From contig JAYKYS010000008.1 in assembly GCA_036924285.1 (NCBI GenBank), forward strand, positions 11,044,501 through 11,108,500: DNA of 64,000 nt, read 5' to 3'. Of this stretch, positions 11,421 to 23,406 are shown in pieces. The DNA comes from Asterella californica. Taxonomy: Eukaryota; Streptophyta; Marchantiopsida; Marchantiales; Aytoniaceae. The position numbers and the translations under genes are program-made. The first letter of the stretch is position 1. Each line of letters begins with the position of its first letter. The notes under the pieces are model-generated. The model did no database searches, was not told where the DNA came from, and was given only the letters and a program-made list of their open reading frames with translations.

Positions 11421-13560
11421 TAGTCACAAACATATATAGCGGTTGAAACCCTTCAATTGCAGCATCTCGCCGCAAGAAATAGTACAACGTTGATCATGTA
11501 TAAATATGCATCACCCTGAAACCTGCACTTCCCAGGATCCGATCACGCCGGGGGCTGAACCGGACCACATCCGGATCCAAAGCTGGGGGCAAAATCATGG
11601 TGTTACGTCAGCTATACATATATGTAGACGAGGATCGATATCATATACATCAAAAGAGACGAGAACTTTACTGAACTCATCAGCCACATTTTTACTGCAT
11701 ACGTGCACGTGCTCGATCGATCGCTACACCAACTGCGTGTATCCGCATCTTTGCGATGAAATTAAATATGACGGGGGCAAACATGAACATTGTTGGTGGC
11801 ACCAGCAAATTACCGTACGCGTGTACCAATTGTAAGCTTAAGCAGGGACAGTTGTTACGAATTATCATCAATCTTGGTCCAATTGTTCCCACTTTCATTT
11901 CGCAAAACAAAGAGAAGATTCAGGAATCTTCTTCCAAAATCTGCAAGATTAGAACCAAAATCAAATCCACTCGTTATATTACATCTTCTCATTTCGTGGT
12001 AAGAACGGCGAATTCAAGCAGGAATCGGCTTGGCTTTACGTTTCGTCAGACAAATTTGTTCGTCAATTTCCATATTGACGACTCGGCCATCTCTCAGGAA
12101 CTGACTAGAAATCGAGTACAACTAAAATTAGACAGATGTGCACACGAACAAAGATTTACAGAGAAGCCAGAGCGAGGACAAGGCAGGAGTCGACGAAAGG
12201 AATGATTCTCTCATAAAAGGCTCATTGCACAGTAGAGATGTCTCTACTGTGCTCTGGTATATATTCGCTTGTCGGCAAGCGCATATATACCCGAGCTAGA
12301 AGGCTAGCAGCCGCAAAGTGAATCTTGCCGCCGGAGAACTGTCTAGAAGTCGGGGACTGACAGGCGCAGTCTGGGAGCTAGAACTGCGTGGACTGTACAA
12401 ATTCATTCTCTACGTTTTAACTACGCATTAATTACTCCGTTGACAAGCCTAAATCGATCTTGCACGATCGACCGTAAGTTTAACTACGGTGATTATGTTC
12501 ATTTTAGCCGCGAGAAATCAGATTGAGGCTAGGTCATTCACCCGGTAAATGTGAGAACTGTTATCCGTTTGACAAACCTGGACTTTTTGCTTGTGGCCGC
12601 TGGTATCTGGTTCCTAGCTGCATCCACGATCGATTGGGAAGCTTTAATTCTTCAGTAATTTAAGGTCCTTCTTTGCACGCGCATGCATGTGGGGTAGCAA
12701 CAGGTTGAGAGTCTAAGCAAATTCAGAGGTCTTTAACTTGACGAGATCCAGGAGTTTCTTTTCGTTGCTAGCGCTCCCCTAATAGACAACAGCTGGAAGA
12801 TGAATCTCAGCAAATACATCAGCGCATATCAACGGTCGCTAACAACAACCAGTTATTTGTTAATCAAAATAGTAACTCTGAGTGCGATTGTGGAATTTCA
12901 AGAATCTACAAAAACTAGTCGAATCATTTATCATAAAAAATTATCATAAAAATATCATACATTTATATTGATGTCAAATTCACGAGATTTTGTAAATTTT
13001 AGAAATTTAGTGAAATATTGTTAAAAGGAATTTAGACAATAAGATGACTCTTTTAAAAATAACTATAACCCTATTTTAGATTAATTGTTAGAATCTGATA
13101 ATATTAACTTTGATAGAATTTGAATTTAGACACTTTACAAAAATAACATGATTAAATAAAATAAGATACTAATAACAAGATCTAACATATATTTATTAAA
13201 GATAAAAAAGATAATATAAAACAAATAATATTCTTAAGTTATAAATATATGTGAACTATAAATTATATTGAGACATAGTTCATAAGTCATCCATGGAAGT
13301 TCATGGATTGTTCAAATTTATATTTTATAGAAATTAACTTTAGCATAAAAAGTATTCAAAGATAAGTTGATTACATTAAATACAAGGCCATCATAGACAT
13401 GAAGTGCTTGACATTAACAGAATTGAAAAACAAATCCATCCAATTTTTTTTGAGGAAATTCAGTTACAAAAGAAACTCATGAAATTAATGGAGTGACAAG
13501 ATAAAAAAACTCAACCGAACAATGAGATATGCTCTACTCTTCTCATGATTCAAAGAGAAA
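11421..13560. other. No confident gene; hairpins in the middle, AT-rich at the right
   Basis: A 149-codon plus-strand open frame at 11756-12205 has no recognisable domain and I do not call it a gene. From about 12880 to 13400 the sequence is very AT-rich and featureless. Confidence 0.4.
12227..12291. repeat. Twin back-to-back hairpins
   Basis: The first hairpin has perfect 12-bp arms GCACAGTAGAGA and TCTCTACTGTGC (12227-12238, 12241-12252) with a 2-nt loop. Three bases later a second has 16-nt arms (12256-12271, 12276-12291) with one mismatch and a TCGG loop. The side-by-side layout repeats that at 20539-20622. Confidence 0.8.
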
Positions 13561-15868
13561 CTAAGACTTTGAAGAGTTGGTGTCTACATCTTCAATACTC
13601 TCTGATGCTTCACCACTGGTTATCTCATGTCCATCTTTATCGTTAAAGATATCTTCATTTCTTCAGTTTTTTTTTCATCATTACCATCTGTAGGTCGAAT
13701 GTCTGCTTTAACTGCTATCTCTTGTTCTAGTCACAATAATTGATTCTTTATTTGGACTACAATAGTCTTATGCAATCAATTATTCTTAATGAGATTAAAA
13801 TCAAAAGTTAAAACTGGTACTTCTAAAATATCTAACTCTTGTTATACCAGCCAAAACCTTAGTTGGATAATGTTTTCTGATGTAAAACAGTCGACTCTGT
13901 TGCATACCATTGGATTTCTATCCTACAAGGTTCTTCGTTTTCACCACAAGTCAAAACTCGCAACACTTTATAGACCTAAAAGGACTTTTTGTCGTCCGCA
14001 AAGACAACAAGTAGTTAATTCTCTCCTAAATCTTTAACATCACCAATCTTGTGTAGACGATCGTATGTAATGCTTTGGTCTCGCTTGTCATGTTCCTGCA
14101 TACAATGGTCTTTTCTCATCAAACACTAGTCGTTCCAATTCATCAACAATTATCACTACGTTCGAGACAAACTATATTTCTATTGTTAACATCTTCTGAA
14201 GGAGTTTCAAGTCAAATCAAAGGTCTCGTCAATGAAAATGGATGCCAAGATAATATTTGCTTGACAACTTGTTCTTGATTGTAGAATCAATAATTCCACC
14301 ATGTTTTCTCGATATACATTCAAATACATGTAAAATGTATTCTGAATATCTTTTTGGATGTTGAGATGTTCCGTAATGCATTAAGTCCACTTTCTTCTCC
14401 TTCTAGTATCCTTGATAATGTAGTTTTGGAACGTTTTGTTTTCGAGTAAGACTTTAAGGTAGCAAGTCCGATGCATGCATTTCACACTTGGTTATTCCAA
14501 TTGGTGAACTCCTTTCGTTAGGTTCCAGTTGGCATCAGTCGAGAACTTTTTATTTCATATTTGAACCTCTCCACGCTAGTCTTTTTATTTGAACTGTTGG
14601 TTATAAATGATATTATGAAGATGCCGAACTGGACAAGGTGTTTTTTCAATAAAACGCTTGAAGTTGTAAGTTTTCTCGAGAAGAGTACCTGAGGCCATGG
14701 GGTATGCTTGTCTAATGATGTCACTGAGTTGTGCAAGGTAAAATGTTCTTTGATTGGAGAGTTGTGGAAAATCTACTAAACATTTGATCAGCATGATCAT
14801 GAGTATGTCCTACCATGAGAAACATACTTTTATTCTTTTGAAAATCTACCTATCTATTAAAATAGCAAGATAAGCAAAAACAATATTGTTTTTTTTTCTC
14901 TTATTGTGTTATCTATATGCAAGTATAAAACTGATGGCAAAAGACCTTCCCATTCAGATAGTCAAATTAGAATCAGACTTAATATTGTTTAATGCAAGGA
15001 AGACTCTGGTTTGTAATGTCTCAGTAAAAAACACTGCACCTACAAGTTAAACTCCTACCATAGAAGAACCATCAATAGCTTTCTGAACTTTAGAGAAATG
15101 AGGAACAATGTCTTTGCCTGATCCATTTCATCTATAGAGCCGTACATGTAAGATGAAGATAGAGCTTTTTCTCCTTGTGCTAGTACTATGGTCTTCAGCT
15201 TGTTGATGACAATGAGTCATGGCAAAATCTGTAAAACATATAGTATGAATAAGTCAGACAACGTCTCTATATGATGTTCACCCATGGACCTCATGGACTG
15301 CTCTTGTAAATATATATTTTCTGAGAGTTATGCTATTCAAATAACATGATATAAAATCAAGAAAATGAAAAATCGTTATTTTTTCCTGGTCTTGCATGTG
15401 ATCAATCTCATTGATTCTTCATCTGCTCATAGAAGTCATACCTTGAAAATCATTATGCAGGGAATTCTCACCAAAAGATAGTACTGATGCTAACATCATG
15501 TTAACGAAGAAAAATACACAAAATTCCTGTCCTCGTCAACCAGAGAAGACATGTCTGTGTGTAGTAATCCTACATTTCACTCTTTTGCAGATTGTTGAGA
15601 AGATAGTAACTCATTGCGTTGGGATGTCTCTCACAATGTGACAAGAAAAATAAGTCCAACCATTCTTCTAAGAAAAAATCCTTAATATTCTCCTACGATA
15701 AGCAAATGTGTCTGGAGGCTGGATGACATTGGGATCACTTTGGATTATATGTAGACGATCATTACCTACACAAAATAATAACCTTGAAAGCTTTACGACA
15801 CACATCACTTCCACTATAAAGAGTATACACTTCTGGTTTGCATGTTTTAGAGAGCCGCTCTCGGTCAT
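13561..15868 (-). pseudogene. DUF7869-type transposase-like protein, decayed
   Basis: Minus-strand pieces line up in family order: SGSDVCRKAFKV (about 15800), SIDEMDQAKT (about 15130, with IVPHFSKVQKAIDG next), LVGAVFFTETLQ, LYLHIDNTIREKKN (Asp codon 14911-14913), then VGHTHDHADQMFSRFS (14811 downward), and TLLEKTYNFKRFIEK. The acidic C-terminus ends ..TNSSKS at a TAG at 13561-13563. This series, especially DN-x3-E-x-K-N followed by VGHTHxxxDxMFS, is characteristic of DUF7869 proteins. They are found in plants, algae and oomycetes and look transposase-like, although their activity is not established. Many frameshifts and stops show it is dead. Introns may explain some gaps. It lies head-to-head with a methyltransferase relic at 17.1-18.1 kb. 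Confidence 0.75.
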
Positions 15869-16119
15869 CTAGAAACTAGAAAAAACAGATCTTTTCTTTT
15901 GTTTCAAACAAAAATCACGTTCACGTTCTAGTTTTAGACGATCAAAAACCGTGCTAGAAGCACATTTTTACAACAAAATTTCCTTCCATCTCTCCTTATA
16001 TATCAAGATTTACTTTATAATGGATAAACTTTCATCAACTTTTCCAAGGGTGCGCATTTGGATGGTTGACCTGAACTTCTCTGAGAAAGTGAATTGTCTC
16101 ATAAATTTTTGGTGAAGCG

Positions 16120-16563
16120 TTACGTCTCTTTGATCTCTGATGAACCACTTGTAGGGTGTGAGTCTCTTGATTGGAGTGTCTCTTCGTCCTCGATAGGCAC
16201 TCCACTAACAAGATTTTTGCTTATATCTCTTGGAAGAGTAAAAGACTCATTTGATGCAAGCGAACGAGATAACGACTTTTCACAACTGTGGTTGTTGTCT
16301 CTCTTAGACCGGGGACCAAAGTCTAATTCTGTTGACAATCTTCGTCCTAGTGGTAAACTCTCAGATTGAGATAGATCATCCACGTCGTTAATTTCTTCGT
16401 TAGATGAGAAGATATTTCTAACTGACCTTGCTTGTTCGATTCTAGACCCACCAGATATAAGTAAACCTGAAAGGATAAGATAGAACTGAAATGATGCTCT
16501 TTTTGTCGCTAATCCAAGCAACTTGAGGTTAGGTGTTGTGAATATTTTTGCAGCCGTCGACAA
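16120..16563 (-). CDS. Serine/charged open frame, possible N-terminal part of the DUF7869 gene
   Basis: A 147-codon minus-strand frame, the longest non-retroelement frame in this part of the window after the TmpA-like gene and the 149-codon frame at 11756. It is rich in Ser, Glu and Arg, with no domain I recognise. It lies upstream of, and in the same orientation as, the DUF7869 relic, where long disordered N-terminal regions are expected. A 91-codon plus-strand frame overlaps it (16094-16369), so coding status is uncertain. It may equally be a chance frame. Confidence 0.25.
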   Translation of the reverse strand: MSTAAKIFTTPNLKLLGLATKRASFQFYLILSGLLISGGSRIEQARSVRNIFSSNEEINDVDDLSQSESLPLGRRLSTELDFGPRSKRDNNHSCEKSLSRSLASNESFTLPRDISKNLVSGVPIEDEETLQSRDSHPTSGSSEIKET

Positions 16564-17069
16564 CTCTCTTCTCTGATAACATTCGACAAAGTATTATCAT
16601 CACTAACTTCTGAATCATCGGTGGAAATCTCCTCAATCTAGTGGTTCGAATCAGAACTAGATTCAAGGTGTATAACAGTTTTATCTTTTCAAGACGGATC
16701 ATGCTGAGTATGATGCTCCTCTCCATACATTGACTTTCTTGCAAGATACCACATTCACCCAGACCTGAAGAATGAGATAATGAAGAAAGCAATCAAATGT
16801 TGTCGTGTAACAGACGAAGTTATACAAATCTGTATCGATATTTCGTGAAGCCTTCCGCTCAGTTACTGATAAGAAAAGTCTTTTCTGTTATCTTTTTCAG
16901 TTTTCGTCTTACTCATAATCAGCATGATAGCCCATGAAGTTCATAGCTTGCTCTGATCCTTTTTTCTTGAAACTCTTGTTGACTAATACACTTTCTTTTC
17001 ACTTTGCAGAAAGATCATTCTCATCGCAACGTTTTGTCAGAATGACTATTTCACGTTGAAGAACAGTGA

Positions 17070-18110
17070 TTGAAGAGAGCAGAAGAAACGTCCTTCAAAA
17101 ATGAAGATTTTGTTGGAGATTTTTCCGCCAGACCTTTTGGACTATGTAATGCATGCTTGGAAGTACAAGAGACGAAAGAAAAAGGTGAAGCGATTCTTGT
17201 GCGTAGAATATCTTTCATAGTTGGTACAAGGAAGGTGCAGAAGAAGCGTACATCCAAGAAGTCTATCCTGCAGATGTGAGGAAGATGTCCACTTCTGTTG
17301 AGAAGCATAGGTTCCCGTTGACGATTGCAAATATCCCGTACGGGTTTCAACTCAAGAATTGCTCACATGATGATTCGAAATCTTTCTCTAAAGGGGATAT
17401 GAATAAGATGTTGATGCACTTCGCTGAACTCTCAACATCGAAGTACTGGATGATGGTGTCTTCCATAGTCTTCAACAAGCAACAAATGTTGGACAAGTTC
17501 TATGTGATTGTGGATATAGTGTTTCTCTCGATGTTTTGATGAAGATGAATTGTAAGAATGCAGGTGGACCAGAGTAACAATGAACCAAGAGTACTGAACA
17601 GTAGGATTCTGGTCCAAAGATGACAAAATGTCTATAGAACATTTTGGTTCAAGTGTTGGGTATCCAGAGATTAGAATTTTAGCTCCAGCTTGCAGTTACA
17701 AGATCTTGTTCTCTGCTGGTAAACCATCAAATGTATCAGAAGTCTCAAGCTGTGATCAGTAAACTGATCAGTTATTTTTCAGAGAAGGCAACTTGATCAT
17801 GGATCTTTGTTCTGGTTCTAGAACGACTTTGGTGTGTGCATAATAAGCTAGTAGACATTGTACTGCAATGGAGATTAACCGACATCAATTCATGTATATC
17901 TCTTCTCGCACTTCAACATGAAGATTTTATCTGATGTAGAAGCGGAGACTAAAAAAGGTGGTGCACATAGCTTTGATGTGTCAGCACCTTCTGGAGAAGA
18001 TGCGGGTATGCTTCAAGATGTAGATTACTTTGAAGAGGTCGTAGAGAGAGAAGATATACACTTGATGCCTCAGACTGAAGCTGCACTTCTTCAGATCTAA
18101 AAGTTCAGCT
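17070..18110 (+). pseudogene. DNA methyltransferase-like (N4/N6, permuted beta-type) relic
   Basis: The plus strand reads WYKEGAEEAYIQEVYPADV, then FPLTIANIPYGFQLK. The NIPYG at 17330-17344 fits catalytic motif IV (D/N-x-P-Y). Next come FAELSTSKYWMMV, a one-base shift, VGFWSKDDKMSIEHFG, APACSYKILFSAGKPSNVSE, and LIMDLCSGSRTTLV. DLCSGS begins at 17802 and matches the AdoMet-binding motif (D-x-F/C-x-G-S-G-T-T); its Gly is changed to Arg here. HCTAMEINRHQFMYI follows as the next strand. Catalytic motif before AdoMet motif is the permuted order of beta-type DNA amino-methyltransferases. An acidic tail with a 60-codon frame follows (17918-18100). Several stops and shifts make it a pseudogene. Substrate and target base are unknown. 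Confidence 0.65.
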
Positions 18111-20530
18111 TTCGGTTCTTGAGAGTCAAGTAGCGAACGAGTTGATAGAGAATCTTGTCCGTGCTGTAAATTCTATGATTGATCATCTACTGAGTTGAGC
18201 ATCATGACATGTCATTTTATATATGTATTTATGGATTTGAAGTATTCAAGTGTGGACTATTCTTATTGATCAACTGTGGTTATCCATTTTCAATGATCTA
18301 TCATGATGAAATATACAAAACGGAGTGAAATTTTCTTAGTAATTTGTAAAATATATATGATCTTCGATACTCCAAAAATTTTACTTCCTATTGATCTACC
18401 TGATTGTTGTTAGAGACTGTTGATCATGTACAGGCGAACAAAGAACTTAACAAATTTTTCGATCATTTCATCATCTGAATTCTTGGATTCAAGAAGGTGA
18501 AGACTTAGACTTGCTAGTTGGAATTCAAAGAACAAACTCCGAATAGATGAAATTATGTTTGTGGTACGTACCTCAACCGATAGTCATATCCCAAAGTTCA
18601 AAGTCGTCCAGAAATTTCCAGTCAGTCGTACAGGCTGCAACTGTGAGCTGTCATGGCCAGTGCAATGTCGGTGGCAGCTCCTCATTGTCCACTGAGACGG
18701 AGACGAGAACTTCGCGTTCAGCTGCATGGTAGCTTTTCGATAGCGACTGTAGATTCCAAGGAGTTACTGTTGAAAATAAACGATTCTCATCCTGATCTCC
18801 ATCTACATAGGGCACATCTCTCGGACATATGCTAAGTGGGTGGTTCGTGGCACTGGCCGGCGTCATGGGCATGTCCATTTAGGTAAGGTTGACGTAAGAT
18901 CGAAATTATGAATATAAGCGTACGCGTCAAGTGAAAGCCAAACAATGTATAAGATCTAGGTATGACTATGAAGAAAACCCCATTCTTGCCTATCTCTCTG
19001 TGCAGCAGTTTGCAATGAATCCTTGATCAAGTTATCCTTAGTTCCTATGCGTGATGAGAGTATTGTTTTGCTTTGTCTCTGGTGAATTAATTATGGTCAA
19101 CTGGGAAGCTTGACGGTCATTTCTGTGTGAGACTACAGCAAGGATGGACCGAGAGAAGGAGAACTGAACATGTACAGATCGACTATCATTCAGTTCTGCC
19201 CAGATTGAAAGAGAGTTAATATTTATCGATTGTGTAATCCTGGAAGATGCCCAGTGATGATCAAGGTATCGACTCTGAATTAATAATAGTACAAGGTCGA
19301 GTAGCACTTCTACAGGGAGAACCAATTTTATTCAAGCGAGGAGCAGTCGTGTCAACGTATGGGACTTGGCTGGATGGCCTCAGCTCCTTGGTTGGGGGCG
19401 GTCTGAGCTCAATTCCCGAGCTCAGACCGCACACAATCGCCACCGATTAATAAAATGTCCACCCCTCCGAGTATCGCTTGTTCATCTGAAGCAGCCATAG
19501 GTTGAACATCCACATCCTAAAGTCGTTCTGGAGAACACCACAAGAGGTTTGTACATCTCTCGTTTTCAGAGTTTAATTACTAAACGTTCCTTAGTGACTA
19601 GACTGCCATTCTAACTCAAGTTCTAGAGATCAAGGAGAAAGTTTGGTCGACAATAGAAGCATTAGGTTAGATTTGATCACAATACGAGAGCGCTAGCCTA
19701 CGTATATTCTGAGCATCACATCACACCATACTCTAGATCTGCACTCAGTGAAACCTTGCCCTGCGTTAACGACTTACAACACCTCCAATGATAAGTACTG
19801 CGACGATCTTGGACTTAAAAAGAAAATATCTCGTCTCTGGGAGAGCAAACGCACTACTTATCCTCCTCAAATCAGACTGACAGAGATGCATGAAACGAAC
19901 GAAGAGCGTTAATGAAACAAGCGCGCGACGAGCCATCTCCTACTCGAGTTCGACTTCCGCCTCAACACAATGAAACTTCAAAAGCGCTAGAAGGTGATCA
20001 CAAGGTGTGCGTACTTTCTGATGAAGGGATCCTTGTCATGACCAACGTTGGCGCGGAGGCCATTACAGTTGAATAGTTGTTCAAGTTTCTTTACTATACA
20101 ACGTGAAAGCCATGTCGCAAAGCATCAGATCATCTGAAACGGCAGCACGCATACGATCAGATTACCGGATTAATTAAAGGAGAGACAAAGGACAGTAGGA
20201 AAACTAGCACGGTCACTGAAGCGAATAATAAGCATCCCCAACGTCCTTGTACAGTGAATTTCGTTTTCTCTTATCAGAAAACGTGTAAGTGTTATAAAAA
20301 TAATATCTTTTTTCAATAGTAAGACCGAATTAGCAAAAACTAGTTCTTCCATCACGATCTCGATTATATTGTAATAAACTATAATAAAAAATCAAAATTA
20401 TTTGTAAATGTTATATATTAACTTCTCCGGGAGTAACAAATTGACCTAGACAGAACCCATAAGTGAAGAGAGGACTGAGGTCTTCCTAGAGGTATAAGTC
20501 CGAGAGTGAAATTGTCATTACTCATCACTT
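18111..20530. other. No gene recognised
   Basis: Short frames only. A 60-codon plus frame at 18653 with a basic RRRRELR stretch has no recognisable family. One perfect hairpin lies at 19398-19430. The remainder is unannotated. Confidence 0.4.
19398..19430. repeat. Perfect 13-bp GC-rich hairpin
   Basis: Arms GCGGTCTGAGCTC (19398-19410) and GAGCTCAGACCGC (19418-19430) are exact complements around a 7-nt loop AATTCCC. There is no T-run after it, so nothing indicates a transcription terminator. Confidence 0.8.
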
Positions 20531-20538
20531 AACAGAGA

Positions 20539-20622
20539 CATTAATATATGTTTCTAACCCTTCCGGTGGGAAGGGTTAGAAACATATATTAATGACCCAT
20601 GTACACTTGAGTGTACATGGGT
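20539..20622. repeat. Twin perfect hairpins of the dispersed repeat family
   Basis: The first hairpin has perfect 26-bp arms (20539-20564 and 20569-20594) carrying TTTCTAACCCTTCC and its complement, loop GGTG. The second starts at the next base with perfect 12-bp arms ACCCATGTACAC and GTGTACATGGGT (20595-20606, 20611-20622), loop TTGA. The perfection of both stems suggests this is one of the youngest copies. Confidence 0.9.
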
Positions 20623-20639
20623 GAATAAGCAGATAAGCA

Positions 20640-22780
20640 GCTGAAGCGATAATGATTGTTTCATAACACTCGAGCCTCGATAATTAGAATAAACATTAGC
20701 GGCACGTTTTAGTCAATTAGTAGTGAAAAAGATGAAAGATCTACGTAGAACTCGTAATGATAAGAGATGGGGTACCCTTCCTCCAAAACGGTGAAAAGTA
20801 GATAATTAGATAGTTTGGACTGAAAACGTTCGAAAACCAAGACAGTGAAGAGAAAGTAACTGTTATCGAACCTACTATCAACGTGTCTCACTGAAATAAA
20901 ACCCGTAGTGGGGAGAGTCCCTAATACCCTTGAGAGGAAATGACGTCCTTATCCTCGCGCGGTTCGTTAAGACGTCCCGTCCCGGAGAAAGAACCAGAAA
21001 AGATGGATCACCAGAATTACCAGAAGCTCCACCCTTCACATTTTTATTAGCTAACCGTCAGTGTGAAAACTACGGTAAGCCGTTAGAAGTTCAAATAGTT
21101 TTGTCTTTTAGTGTTTAAACTTCACGTGCACTAACTTCCAAAACTTGTTCTCGAGGGTGTACCGAATGCATAGCCTTGTTTTAGAAGGACGAAAAAGGCC
21201 TTCTAGCTTCAGAATCAGTGACCGCTCAGCAGGCCAATCCAGTAAAGAATTGGATCCGAAATAGTGTTAGCTGATAGATACAGCGTAAGCTGATGTGTAT
21301 AAGCTCGTCAATAAGTCGTTAGGGACGTGGACAGATTCCCGGAATTCCGCGGACGTGCTGGCGTCCCTTAAAAATAATAAGAAATAATAATAATAATAAT
21401 AAGACACGGACATATTTACATTTTGCATGGTCAGATTTGATTCGCTTGATCTAAAGCTAATCAGATGCTATGTTCAGAATCAGCTCAACACAAGAACCAA
21501 AACTTCCCCACATGGAGATTCAAGAAAGTCTTACATCCAATGATTAGATAATGCAGCGTTCGGACAGTACTAACTACCGGCTGTCTCCTTTCATTCGTCC
21601 GGATCCGGTTATAACTTTTGACTCTCGGTTGGGAGGAAATTCTTTCGGTTTTTGGTCGATAAAGACAACACATATATGGGACTTTTATTTGTTATTTCTG
21701 TTGACAAAAAGCAGACATCCGAGTAAAATAACCGGATAAAGTAACTTACAATTATATTTACGATCGTCGATAATTTTCAAAAACCCAAAAACTTCCAATT
21801 TGAGCGCTGGTTAGATTGAAGTTTCTGATGTCTGGTGCACAGCGGCACTTACAACAATCGGAACTACGTACGTACCTTCACTGTTTTCCTTCTATATATG
21901 AAGTAGAATATCATAATCGCATAACGGAAACCGGGAGTTACTATTACTACTAAGTGACCTAAGGAATTCATGCCTACATAGGATGGGTACGGTCTGTTCG
22001 TCCAGTACTCTACCCTAAACGTTCTGGGAATCTGAGCTTGATCATGAGTATGTGCATAATCGATCAGGTTTAACTTACTGTATGTCGGAAAATCTGAATT
22101 CGTAACTCCAAAACTGAACACTCCTATATATGCACGATGAGCGTACGTATCTCATGTTCGCAAATTAGAAAGTTTGAAGTGCAATACTGTCTGGACATCA
22201 AGGCAGTGCCATGCAGGGCAACTCAACTCATATGATTCCGAGTCTCGAGCTTCTAAGTCTTGTAATTAAATACGGCTACATTTCTGCTCCTTCCTTCGAT
22301 TCGATTACAGTTACTGTAACTGCAGCATGTGATGTAATTAATCTCTAATCATCGATATAACTCTCTGCATATTGTTCAAGCTAGCAATGACAGTGGAAGT
22401 TGCGCTTTGATCGTTGGTTCAACATGAAGGTGAACTAGTACTGCAAAGAGACCAAAGAAGCTAACAGAAACTGATGACTGGCCCGGACAAGAGTCAGATA
22501 ACAGGATCCACGGCACTTCTCTCGCTACTGAAGAGTTCGAGCTCTAGATCTGCACCTGATCCACTCTTCACGATCATAATACTCTGCCGATTCATTTGGA
22601 CACCAATGCATGAGCATTTGAACAATCAGACCTCTACTGTGGTCGTACAAAACTACACTTCTAATTTTGTCGAAATTTAAATTTGATTTGCGTGGATCTC
22701 GAACGAGATCACTACTCAGACAAACATTGACTTCGTTTACTCAACCGAGCCTAACCTTCACGGTTCCTCAGTCCTAACAG
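20640..22780. other. No gene recognised
   Basis: Only short overlapping frames are present, plus a small AAT microsatellite at about 21371. No domain or RNA gene is seen. Confidence 0.4.
21371..21402 (+). repeat. AAT/TAA microsatellite
   Basis: A run of TAA triplets with one G interruption. Confidence 0.8.
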
Positions 22781-22789
22781 AATATTATG

Positions 22790-23350
22790 ATGTCACAGTG
22801 AGATTATCTTAGAAGATTGCACTAAGCTTCGATAAGTTATGAGTGTCGAGTCCTTGTGGCGTAACTATAGCTACCTGATATGAGGACTTGCCCCTATAGC
22901 TACCGGTACCCTTCGGGAAGAAAGCTTTGTCTAGTGACAGGGTGATTTCGTATATCAGCCAAAGTCCTATACAGTTATGATGGAACATTTTCTCATAAAG
23001 AGAAGATTAGTACACTAAGACAAGCTTTCTAAGTGTCCATTGAGGCAATGTGGCGCAACTACAGCTGTACCTGACTAAGTCTTGTGGATTTCGCCGCTAC
23101 CCTAATTAGGTGTAGGGAGGAAACTTACTGTAATATGGTTATTGGAGTTGTGATCTCATAAGCCAAGTTCTATTTAATTGTAAAATTTATATGATGTGAG
23201 ATTACATCTCATGATCAGAACTTAAACAGATAAACTGTTTATTGTCTTAGAAACTAAGAGTTGCACTAAAATAATTCTCATTGTGCCACTGTATCTAACT
23301 GTAGCCACCGGACAGTGGGCTTTGCCCCTACCCTCAAGATCGAGAGCATG
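22790..23350. repeat. Three degenerate copies of a ~200-bp unit
   Basis: Related blocks recur near 22855, 23049 and 23290. Each has a TTGCACTAAG-like segment, then a TGTGGCGCAACTACAGCT-like segment, then a GACTTGCCCCTA or GCTTTGCCCCTACCCT-like end. The spacing is 194 bp and then about 240 bp. The array abuts the 3' end of the TmpA-like gene. The conserved blocks and inverted segments could mean a duplicated structured RNA, but I match no known RNA family. Confidence 0.55.
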
Positions 23351-23406
23351 AAGTTAATTTGCTAGCTTCTGGAGGAGCTGCATGGAGTTGGTAAAAATGA
23401 TAATAA

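Noticed and set aside
11756..12205. 149-codon plus-strand frame
   Set aside because: No recognisable domain, no family likeness and a composition typical of chance frames in this AT-moderate DNA. The C-x2-C in it is isolated.
13290..16950. Recurring CATGGAAGTTCATGG-like words near 13291, 15283 and 16929
   Set aside because: Similarity is limited to about 20 bases with no consistent flanks, so I do not call a repeat family.
19398..19430. Rho-independent-type terminator
   Set aside because: The hairpin is strong, but there is no T-run and the DNA is eukaryotic.
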